From Gigantopelta aegis (lineage: Eukaryota > Mollusca > Gastropoda > Neomphalida > Peltospiridae): a stretch of 64,000 nucleotides of DNA. The stretch covers positions 91,905,523-91,969,522 of the forward strand of contig NC_054702.1 in the NCBI RefSeq assembly GCF_016097555.1. The letters run 5' to 3'. Under the pieces are notes generated by a model. It was not told where the DNA came from. It made no database searches and saw nothing but the letters and a program-made list of their open reading frames with translations. This document shows, piece by piece, positions 54,471 through 64,000 of this stretch (position 1 is the first letter of the stretch; each line of letters opens with the position of its first letter). A program made the translations under genes and the position numbers.

Positions 54471-55254
54471 ATTTCCTTCATTATTAATAGTAAACATTTT
54501 GAGGAAAATTAATCATTGTGTACAAAGTAGACTAACAAAATATTATGCTTTCAACCATTCATACTCCTTAATTTTCCTTCTCTAGCTTTTCTTCTTTGTT
54601 CCCCTTTTCTCCAAGAATATCAAATATCCTGGAGAAACCATGTACATGTCTTGCTGTCTATAAATATTGTATTTTTATAATATAAAATACTGGAAGAGGC
54701 CTATTTGTAATTTCCTTGACACTAAAAACACCTGTATGTTTCTTTACTTTTAAAACATAGGTGGGCATTTGTGATACCAGTGGCTGGTGTGCATAAATCT
54801 CAGCTGAAGATTCACCAATAATACAGCTTGTTTTAACATTTCTGCTCACCTTTACGAGAGCTATTTGAATAAAGGGAGACAACCCAATTCAAGCGGAAAC
54901 GGAGGGGAGTCGACAAACTTACCAGTTCATTAACAAATTGCGAAATGGCGACGTTTTTGTTACATGTAGATTTTTACTAACTTCAGTGTAAATTCGTATT
55001 TCAGAAAACGTTGTCCAGGAAGGATGTCATGCTTGGTCATAGACGAAATATACACATTGTTCAGCACACGGAAACACAGCCATCGCCATCGCCACCACGT
55101 CAACCCTGTGGTCTGTCGTCATTGAATCTCAAATTTCCGATCGAATTGAATTTAAAATTGAATGTTCGAAAATTTTCTCATTTCAACTAGTTGCGATTCA
55201 GTTGCAATCCTCAATAATTTGAATAATATAGCACCCTAGATAGAAAAGTCCTTG
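54471..55254. other. no feature seen
   Basis: Non-coding, no repeat landmark identified. Confidence 0.4.
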
Positions 55255-55450
55255 TAGTATGTGTATAGGTTGAGATGGCAAAATGTTGACAGACTATGTA
55301 CAACCAATCTAGGTGATGAATTTCATTATCTTTTTCAGTGTCTATATTTAGATAATGAAAGGAAATTATACATAGTTAAATACTTCAGTACTAGGCCAAA
55401 CACCATGAAACGGAAACAACTCTTTACTTCTCCAAAAGTGTCTGTTATTA
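55255..55450 (+). mobile_element. non-LTR retrotransposon remnant
   Basis: LCTTNLGDEFHYLFQCLYLD and a following FSTRPNTMKRKQLF reading in one frame, the Cys/His knuckle end of a LINE protein, like 24690-25250 on the other strand. The rest is lost. Confidence 0.6.
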
Positions 55451-56099
55451 AAATAACTATGTATTTTTTATTTTTTATTATTTTTTATATTATTTTTTTT
55501 AATATTTTTTTTCTCCAGTCCATTCTGACCATGTCAAGGTTGGGGAGCCTTGAATTCATGGCCTTACATCAAAGTAATATAATTTATATACAAGTACATA
55601 TATCTAATTTGTTGTATAATAATGTTATATAGTCATATATAACAATTTGATACATAAATGCATTTGTAATGTTTCTGTATAAATTAAAGATTGGTAAAAA
55701 AACTAAACAAATTGCTATGACGCATATAATGGAAAGGACTGGGAAATATAGGAATAGAAGAAGGAAGATATAAATGGTTAAAACACATAATAATAAATTG
55801 ATAAATAAATAAATAAGCAAACAAACAAACAAAACAAAACAAATAAATAAATAAACAAATAAAATAAATAAATAAATAAATACATGGGGGGGGGGGGGGG
55901 GGTAAATCTATACTAGCGCGAAACGAAAAAGACCTGGAATTCGAAACAAGCTATTGTTAGGAAATACGTTTCAGTCAAAGAGATTACCATTGATATTTAA
56001 TATTTTTTTCTGTACTTTCATACAGTAGATCTAATATTTAATGTTAATAATCAACCAATTTACAAAGTTACTATTTTCGTTGTTGATCATACCAAACAT
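55451..56099. other. simple repeats, no gene
   Basis: AT-rich, TAAA/CAAA simple repeats at 55795-55885 and a G run at 55886-55903. Confidence 0.6.
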
Positions 56100-57070
56100 A
56101 ACAATATCTTGACTAAAAATAATGTCAATTCATGTTTCAGTCATTATCCATTCTCGTATTGATTCCCAAATGTGGTTAACCTTGTTACAGTCAAAGAAAA
56201 GATGTAACGTTTCACATGAAGCTTTGCAGAAGTCGCAAGCATTAAAATCCACGTAATGTATCATATACAAAAATGTATTAGTAGTTAAGATTCTGTGTAC
56301 TATTCTATACTGAAACCATGATAATGTTGTGTCTTTTACACATCGAAAAGGAATAACATAATACTTTTCCCATTTCTTTGTATTATACATGTATCCTTCA
56401 TTTGCATATTTCAGTTGTGCTTTTGGAATGACAATTTGTGAATTTAACATATCATACATGTTTACAACCGCTTTTGTCTTTTAATAAATGTTTTATCTTA
56501 AACGGGAAAACAGGATTTTTAAGATTTGTGAAAGTGTCATCGTTTATGTTTTCTAATTTGTTTATAAATGATTTAACAACATTTGTTATTGACGCATATT
56601 CCAAGAAATTTGTATTTATATGATATTTTTTATAAACTGTTCGTATGTTAAAACATCACCTTGTTCGTTTAATAAATCATTAATAAATGTGATACCATTA
56701 TTGATATAATGTTTGTATATAAATGGTTTGTTACCTATACATATGTTGCTGTTATTCCAGACATTAATACTTAATATATCATCCACACTTTGTGGTTTTG
56801 AACTTTTTTTATATCTATCCAGCTGGACAGTGTTTCTCTCCAAAACCTATTGCGAATATGTTCTATTTTGCGCGTTAGGAAATAATCACCTTGTTTAATC
56901 ATGTCTGTTAACAATATGTTTGTAACTGACTTAAACAAAGTGATCTACTTTGAGTTATTTAAAAACATTCTTCGAATCCATGTACATTTCAATGCTGTTA
57001 TAAAATTATTTATGTTTATCATTTTAATACCACCCCTTTCATAATCTTGCGTTATTAAAACTATGTATTT
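56100..57070 (-). mobile_element. Tx1/L1-like LINE 3' remnant
   Basis: Minus-strand pieces: YERGGIKMINIHNFIIALKC, TWIRRMF, WNNSNICIGNKPFIYKHYIN, TLSWFQYRIVHRILTTNTFL and ACDFCKASCETLHLFFDCN. These match the C-terminal part of the LINE at 11182-14391. Several frame breaks. Confidence 0.82.
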
Positions 57071-57090
57071 TTTTTATACATAATATTTAA

Positions 57091-57385
57091 TGTATTTAAA
57101 TATATTTTTGAAATGTGGATATTTCGAATTATTACATTATAAAATATATTATGTAGCCAATGTATATACTATTTCTGCATCTAAAAAACTAAACATTTTA
57201 CAGATATTAACTCTGTATTTAAATATATTTTTGAAAGGTTGATATTTCGAATTATTATATATGTATTACTCTATAAAATATATTATGTAGCCAATGTATT
57301 ATACTATTTCTGCATCTAAAAACTAAGTATTTAATAGATATTTAAATATATGTTTGAAATGTAGATACACATGCAATGCGAATTA
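57091..57385. repeat. 123-bp tandem repeat, about 2.4 units
   Basis: Units start TGTATTTAAATATATTTTTG (57091, 57214) and share AATATATTATGTAGCCAATG and ATTTCTGCATCTAAAA. Directly next to the LINE remnant. Confidence 0.85.
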
Positions 57386-57397
57386 TTGTATATATAC

Positions 57398-57470
57398 TAT
57401 ACTATACTATACTATACTATACTATACTACACTACACTACACTACACTACACTACACTATACTATACTTT
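57398..57470. repeat. (ACTAT)n/(ACTAC)n pentanucleotide microsatellite
   Basis: About 70 bp with the ACTAC form in the middle and ACTAT at both sides. Confidence 0.95.
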
Positions 57471-59600
57471 CCAGTTTATTGTACTATTCTTGCTTTCCTG
57501 CAGCTGCACAAAATGTTTGTAAATCACCTCCATGTTTCGCCGGTATCGTCCCATTTGGTCGAAACAAATAGAGTGGTGACTTCAGATGAGAACATGGCAT
57601 TACCTAATTAGTTAATGAACTCGCTTATGGCTATTGAGGGAAAGGGGCCCTGGCAAAGTCAAGTCAGTACGCTTCTCGCCTTGGGTATAATTCGTTTCTA
57701 CTGTTTATTTAACACTTCGACCAAATGTGGTAAACCAGGTAACATATGTCATTCAAATGCACGAAAAAAACTTTCAGATATCTAAAACAAGATGGCCACC
57801 TTCGATTAATCATATGGCATCAGACTAGAGATTAATGACTGGGGAGCTGCTTTGTATACTGGCTTGTTACACTGGGTTTGACAGGTAAGAGGATGCAGTT
57901 AGTAAATATGTGCATTTGGTTTACACTGGATACTGCATACTGTCCCCCAGAGCACCTTGAAGTCATGCAAAATTTGTGTAAAATGCACAGAAATGGGTGT
58001 GATTCGGTCCATTAGCCGACGTGTGTTTGTTTACATTGATATAACGCGGAAAAGAGCTGGACAACAAAGGTCGTCCTTTTGAGTGTTCATTGGGCCCAGG
58101 CAGGTAATGTTTCCTGTGAAATGCTAATGGCCTGGTGAAATTAATAAAAGTGCATCAGCCACTGGGGCTACATGAGAAAACATAGTGAAATTAATTGTGG
58201 TCTGAGGCCATATGGAACAAATAGTAATTTGTCAGAAGTCCTATCAGATTGAGTCGCCGTAATTTAGTAAATACATAGTAAATGTTACAATCGGTCATTG
58301 CAATGAAACTACTCGCGAAAAAAGTTCCTGTGTACCAAATAATTGCATACAGAATATAATTTACTTGAAATCTGGTCATAATAATGTAACCACTCTGTTC
58401 GATATTCCAGCGGCGTCTTTTCAATTGCACGAGCTATTCATGCTTTGTGAGCACAAGTTGCATTTCTAGCATTCTTGGACACGTGCTCCTGTTTGACGTC
58501 ATTTTTCTTATCACTGGACTCTAAAACTATTTTATGGATTCTCATCACTCAGAAAAATACTTTTGTTGGTATCTGATCGTCGTCAGTGTGATGCCATGCC
58601 TCCAAGAAAATGATTGAGGTTGGAATGGCACAAAAGTTGTTGTTAGTTAATTTGGTGTTCATTGGTGTTCATGAGAACACCATGCAGTGTTTGTGGAGAT
58701 GTTCTCGACAGTTTATGGATACTAGGGATCTTCCATGTTTTGGGAGTCGATACGTGACGTCACGATAACAAATCGTTCATATCAAGAGGGTACAGATATG
58801 AAATCATTTCGAAATGACAAGTTTAACATCCCAATACATCCCTAAGTTACGGTCAATCAGTAGAAGAACTGTACGCAGCAGAGTAGGTGATTACAAAGTA
58901 CGACCATGACCGCACATCAATACGTTGTTCTGTTACATCGTCATCGACGGCGCACCAAGCATTGTGTAGACCGCACTTCAGATTCAGAAGGCAGGAGAAG
59001 ATCACTGTACTTTTAACAGATAAATAGTACACCTATGTAAAACACAATATTTTAAAATTTAAAAAATATATGTCTCACTGAAATTTCAATGATGTACCGG
59101 AACATTTTTCTTTGAGTGCATATCAAATAGCCCCATTTGATACAGTGCTATCTATATTATTGACTGGATAATCATCTCAGCAAAACAAAAAGACACACTG
59201 CAGTTATCATATATAGTTTATTGAATCACGACATTTACTGATTAACACAGAGAAAACTGTAAACATTATAGCACATACTTCCATTGGGGTGCGATAACTA
59301 GATCGCTATACTGATAAAAACTAAAGCGGTACAATGATTAATTCATCTAATAAACACTATTAAGGTATCAAAACTGGGTGAAATACAAATACTATGTCGA
59401 AATCGCTAGGGGAAGAATTAACCTATTAAAGTGTTAAAGAAAATGATAATTTTAAGTCACCTAGGACACACTGATGTACAACGGAATTTATCAAATTCGT
59501 TTGGTCCGATTTGAGTTATTTTGTCATTAGAAGTTTCAACTGTGGATATATATTAGGTCAATTATCAGATTCACAGAAACTGGGATTAATTAGGCTTATT
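57471..59600. other. no gene seen
   Basis: Long non-coding stretch, somewhat less AT-rich at 57600-59000, without a supported ORF, splice pattern or repeat landmark. Confidence 0.4.
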
Positions 59601-59619
59601 AAAAAAAAAAGATACAGCA

Positions 59620-59847
59620 AACGATCATATTAAAAATTGCAGCTGTTGCAGAAAGAATTAAGAATGTGCTCCCAATATTAGTATTTATAGATCAAAATGG
59701 ATTTATACATGGTCGATCAATAGTTAATACTATTAGACTAATATATGATATACTACATTATACAACTACAAAAAATAAATCAGGAATGCTATTACTTGTA
59801 GATTTTGAAAAAGCCTTTGACACCTTTTCTTGGAATGTTATAACAAA

Positions 59848-59897
<50 letters not shown>

Positions 59898-60244
59898 TTA
59901 TACATGACATATATATTATATATAATCTATATGAGTATATAAGCCTGTCATGTAGAGAAAAAAAACTACATATATAGCGTCTTTTTTTCTAATATATATA
60001 TATATATATGTATTATATAGAAAAACACGATGTGGTTTTCTAATTTCTGTATTCCACGAGTGTACTTCCTGCCGGAAACCCCTCTGCCTGCGGCATCGAG
60101 TGGTATACACGAGTGGTATACAGAAATCAGAAAACCACATATATGTAATTTTGTATTTATTACATACCCTAGAATGGAATTTTGTTTCAAAATAATAGTT
60201 AAAAAATTGTAACACTGCTAGCTAATGACGGGGATTTCTTAATT
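59620..60244 (+). mobile_element. Tx1/L1-like RT remnant interrupted by a microsatellite and a hairpin element
   Basis: RT pieces VAERIKNVLPILVFIDQNGF, IHGRSIVNTIRLIYDIL and LLLVDFEKAFDTFSWNVI. The frame is lost in a (TA)n stretch (59846-59896). After the hairpin at 60028-60142 weak LINE-like readings (NTAS...GFLN) suggest the element continues to about 60244. Confidence 0.75.
60028..60142. mobile_element. hairpin MITE, 115 bp
   Basis: ATGTGGTTTTCTAATTTCTG at left, inverse CAGAAATCAGAAAACCACAT at right; arms about 40 bp including a GAGTGGTATACAC phrase; loop GC-rich. Flanked by TATATGTA-like sequence on both sides. Confidence 0.8.
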
Positions 60245-60703
60245 TACAGGTAGTACTAAACCAAATAACTTCCGGCTGGGTCAAAGTTCGAGGTGCACCG
60301 AACTTTTGATAGAAGTGAACACCACAAGTCCTGTGATTGGTTATAAATGTGAGTGTGTTGGTCGTAAAAAATAATAGTTTCATCTGGGTAAAAAAAATAT
60401 GCAATTTTATTTCATCTAGTACCAATGTGTCAAGTAGCCTTGTGCTTGAAACATGTATGGGGTACCTGTAAAAAAAAGTACTCGAATTATGTGCGGAACT
60501 AGGTTAGTCATAGACGCTACCCGTTATCTCAGAAACGAGCAGCTTGACCCCCAATTTTTTTCTGAGTCACTTTAAGTGTGAGGGGTGGTAGTATTTATAT
60601 CCGTGGCGTTTATGTCGGTTGATACGTTGCAGGTAGGAGTTTTAGCCACATATGTTACTATTGTCGTCTATGGGATTTGATTTGGTAGTATACACCCTAC
60701 ACA
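60245..60703. repeat. 460-bp dispersed repeat, copy 2
   Basis: GTAGTACTAAACCAAATAAC to GATTTGGTAGTATACACCC, collinear with 40155-60613-type copy in gene B intron 4 (40155-40613). Confidence 0.75.
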
Positions 60704-61002
60704 ACTAGGTCAGCTGTGTTACTACGCGGACCGATGAACCACTAATTATTACACATAGGAATATAGTTCTATTTAAACAATAAATAGAATTAAGAAAGAA
60801 TGAGTGAAGGGTTACTTATAATATTAATGATATTGTTTGAAATGCCTTTTAAAGATAATGTAATAGCTAAAATTGAGAATTCAAATGACGTCAGTATTCA
60901 AATGACGTCACTTTGCGTCTCCTTACAATAACCATAAACTGAGTACATGACGGGGTGGGGTGGGGCCCTTTGGGCCCCGCACAAATCTGAATCCGCGCCT
61001 GA

Positions 61003-61080
61003 ATATTGTAATATAACCCGAATATTGTAATATAACCCGAATATTGTAATATAACCTGAATATTGTAATATAACCTGTAC
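61003..61080. repeat. 19-bp tandem repeat, four units
   Basis: AATATTGTAATATAACCCG units with CCCG/CCTG variants. Confidence 0.92.
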
Positions 61081-61349
61081 ATGGTGAGTATAATATGACA
61101 ATATACAACAGAAAATACAATTTCAGCCCAAGCCCCAATTTTGAAAAAAAAAAAATGGCTTAAAACTAGCATTTATTTTATTATGGCCTTCGTTAACGTC
61201 AATGATTTTTGTGTAAAACAAATTTCTGATTTAGTGTTTTTATCAATGATATAATTATTATCAATTAGCGATGACACAAATGTATAATATGAACAATCGC
61301 TGCTATAAAGTCAGCTTGCTTCTACACATACGAAGTGACAGATCTCTTG

Positions 61350-61625
61350 TAATTGGTTCTAAAGTTTATTTTGTTCAACGACACCACCAGAGCACATTGA
61401 TTTATTTATCATCGGCTATTGGATGCTACACATTTTATAATCTGATATTAGAAGCAAGGCATCTTTTATGTGCACCATTCCACAGACAGGATAGCACATA
61501 CAACGGCCTTTGAAATACCAGTCGTAGTACACTGGTTGGAATGAGAAACAGCTCAATGGGCCACCACATGGGATCGATCCTTGACCGATCCACATCAGGC
61601 GAGCGCTTCACCACTTGGTTCTAAG
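61350..61625 (-). repeat. SINE family A, near full length
   Basis: TTCAACGACACCACCAGAGC, ACAGACAGGATAGCACATAC and GGGATCGATCC (B-box-like), ending TCACCACTTGGTTCTAAG. TTGGTTCTAA occurs at both ends (61353 and 61615), a likely target duplication. Confidence 0.85.
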
Positions 61626-61689
61626 ACAAAACGTGATAAAATATGCATAGTAATAAAGTTACTATATTTACAAACAACACTTCCGTGCA

Positions 61690-62285
61690 CACGTTTGTGA
61701 TCGGAACACCTTGCATCTTTTCATGAAGTCGAATTTACGCTCGGAATACTTCGACTAATCATTCGGAACACCTCGGCCAATATCGTCCGTGATTCCGTCA
61801 ATCTGCCAAGACATTCCATCTTTTTACGACGTCGAATTTACGCTTGGAATACTATTAACTGTTTTACTAATTGCTATGTTCAAAATTCTGCCCAATTCTA
61901 CCCCCCTCCTCCATCCCGATTCAGGCCACCGATCTTATCTAATTTCTTTTTGACCACCCGATCTAATCTAGCGACCACATTTAATGAGTAGAATTTTCTT
62001 TCTTAATTATATTAATTAGAGATGCGCATCAAAATCTTAAAGGCCCACTATTTAAATTTTGGATGTAAATTTCAAAACTGTCCGCTTAATTTTTTTCTAT
62101 CCCGGGACAAGGCCCTGGCTATCCAGAGACAGGCCCCGGGACGGACATGCTCGAAACTCTAATGGTATATGAGCATGTAAAAATTATTCGCACTCGCACT
62201 CGGAATACTTCGACTGATCACTCGGAAAATCTCGGCTAATAACTTCCGTGTGATTCCGTTAATCTGCCAAGACATTCCAAATAGA
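61690..62285. repeat. diverged direct repeats with TCGGAATACTTCGACT
   Basis: The phrases CTCGGAATACTTCGACT and AATCTGCCAAGACATTCC occur at 61737/61800 and again at 62201/62262; a partial third is at 61845. Non-coding. Confidence 0.7.
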
Positions 62286-62514
62286 TTATTTAGTTCTAAT
62301 CTGTTTTGAAATCAATTTTAAAAATATCTTGATGTAAGTATACATTTTACACAAACCGAGTATTAAACGTAAACTAATTGCCGGTCCGACAATCAATGAC
62401 TGAATGATAGTCACAAAAAGAACAATACACTATCATATCAATATTAAAATTTAAACAAAGGATAATTATCTAAAATGGTCAGTCGGAGGTATAGATAAAT
62501 ATATAGTAAGTACT

Positions 62515-63729
62515 AGGGGTGTGACGAATACACATGGTGGCTAATACGATACATATCACGAATATGAGGTGACGAATACGAATATGTATTCACATCCATA
62601 AATACACATTACACAAGTACAAAGGCTTTGCTGAAAGGAAAAAAAGTATTTATTTTTAAAGTAAAACCTGATTAGTGATTACACAGGACCTATCAAGTTT
62701 GTGTTTATTGTCTAATCCAGGACCACGTTCTTTTTAAGGAACACTAACTGTTTGTTGTTGTTTGTTTTCTGTTTGCTGGGTGTGTTTTTTTGTTCAATTA
62801 AGCAATATATTGTTTGCCGCAAGCGCTCGAATTCGAAAATATCGAAAGATAACTACTCACTAGCTGTGAACAAAATTCACTGCAACAATCCTACAATCAC
62901 CTTTTTGCGCAAAACATTTTAAAAGCCTCATATGGGAACCAAAATAGTAACAAGATAAAATATGTATATGTTATTATCGGAATTTTAAAATATACCATGG
63001 CCTTTGCAAACATAAATGTACAAATTGTACATATTTTAAAAAACATTTGTGTTAGAATATTGATAACAATTCACCCTTTTCCATGCGTGCAAACCGAAAC
63101 CGTATATACATTGTATAATGTAGACAGAAGTTATGGATTACCGGTAAATTAATTTTATTTTGAATATCAAATATATATTTTTAAGGCCATTTTGGTTTTT
63201 GGTATCTAGTATTAATCAATTTATATCCATATTTGAATTGCTAATATGCCACAGTTCTCGTTAAGAATTATACAAATATATTTTGCTTTGAGCTGCCATT
63301 TAAACGTTAGAATATTGGTTCAACATTATTGACGTTACACTGCGTAGAATGCATAAATTAACGAACTACACTCGCTCGTGTCTCGTATTAGGCTGGTTGA
63401 ACGAGTCTATGCGACGTCATACAGTGTTTTGACAGAAGCGCAGTCAAGCTGCATGTAGAGTACCAGTCCAACGCATGGAATAATAAAAAAGGATCGGTCT
63501 ATGAGTCTGACTATGCGGTTGACCTAATATAAAAAAGGACAATAAAAACGATCGAATCGTTATTGCGTTTTGGTTAGTATGAATTAGAAACATAAATTAT
63601 ACAGTAAACATATATATAAGTACATATAAGTATTCGTGTATTCGGTTCAGCTAGTGACGAATACGAATGCAACTACGATACAGATCGCTGTTCGGTGCAC
63701 CGAATATTCGAGTATATCGTTACACCCCT
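62515..63729. mobile_element. hAT-like non-autonomous element, 1.2 kb
   Basis: Ends AGGGGTGTGACGAATAC and inverse (GTATATCGTTACACCCCT), flanked by the perfect direct repeat AGTAAGTACT (62505-62514 and 63730-63739). The AGGGGTGT terminus and an 8-10 bp duplication are hAT-like. Subterminal GACGAATACGAAT phrases repeat at both ends. No transposase ORF inside. Confidence 0.8.
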
Positions 63730-63739
63730 AGTAAGTACT

Positions 63740-64000
63740 GCATGCACATTGCCACATCTCTCTCAAATGTATAAACTATGAAGTGTGCTAAATAAAATAA
63801 CACGGAATCATTTTCATTCCACAAACATTCTCATTTCAATTCCATCAAAGTTTGACACAATGTCAATGCTCACATTGTGGTCCAAAATTATTATATTTCA
63901 AACAAATGTAATACAAGACAATAATAGTAAAAAAAAGCAACAATTTTTTTGAACTACAAACAAGTAAAACATCAACTATTGACATGCTGTCCCTAACGAT
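63740..64000. other. no feature seen
   Basis: AT-rich non-coding sequence to the window end. Confidence 0.4.

Overview
This is animal (eukaryotic) DNA: AT-rich, intron-bearing and packed with transposable elements. Many diverged copies of two tRNA-derived SINE families, Tc1, ISL2EU, Tx1/L1-like and CR1/Jockey-like elements, together with multi-domain secreted cystatins, point to a lophotrochozoan and most likely a gastropod mollusc. That assignment is inference; no species is claimed.

The host content I can support is one pair of paralogous cystatin (cysteine-protease inhibitor) genes arranged head to head. Gene A is on the minus strand, with its start at 26190 and its stop at 10101. It can be assembled from six coding exons into a 234-residue secreted protein with two cystatin domains. 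Gene B is on the plus strand, with its start at 34688 and its stop at 43098. It has seven coding exons and a probable 3' UTR exon, giving a 323-residue secreted protein with three cystatin domains. In both genes every intron is phase 0. Each domain is cut directly after the Gln of the QxVxG motif, and the exon carrying VxG is exactly 54 bp in the first domain of A and the first two domains of B. Both genes have a TATA box about 30 bp before the expected start site. B looks like A with one extra internal domain copied from domain 1.

The remainder is mobile DNA. 1-2.5 kb: a Tx1/L1-like LINE that runs off the window. 4.7-6.2 kb and 19.8-21.2 kb: two nearly identical Tc1 (DD34E) transposons, each broken by a different mutation. 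11.2-14.4 kb: a second Tx1/L1-like LINE with a 16-bp target duplication, itself carrying a 754-bp inverted-repeat element, all inside intron 4 of gene A. 18.3-19.4 kb and 53.4-54.5 kb: CR1/Jockey-like LINE remnants. 29.7-30.2 kb: a Mutator-like MITE inside a SINE. 46.27-51.96 kb: a structurally complete ISL2EU (IS4EU) transposon with terminal inverted repeats, AT target duplication and two convergent genes, a THAP-DDE transposase and a SAP-SWIM-YqaJ nuclease. 62.5-63.7 kb: a hAT-like non-autonomous element. Several MITE families recur inside the cystatin introns. One of them sits at the same place and in the same orientation relative to equivalent splice donors in both genes.

The most noteworthy items are the complete two-gene ISL2EU transposon, the cystatin pair with its modular exon expansion, and the decayed 39-bp tandem copies of the QIVAG exon start in gene A's intron.
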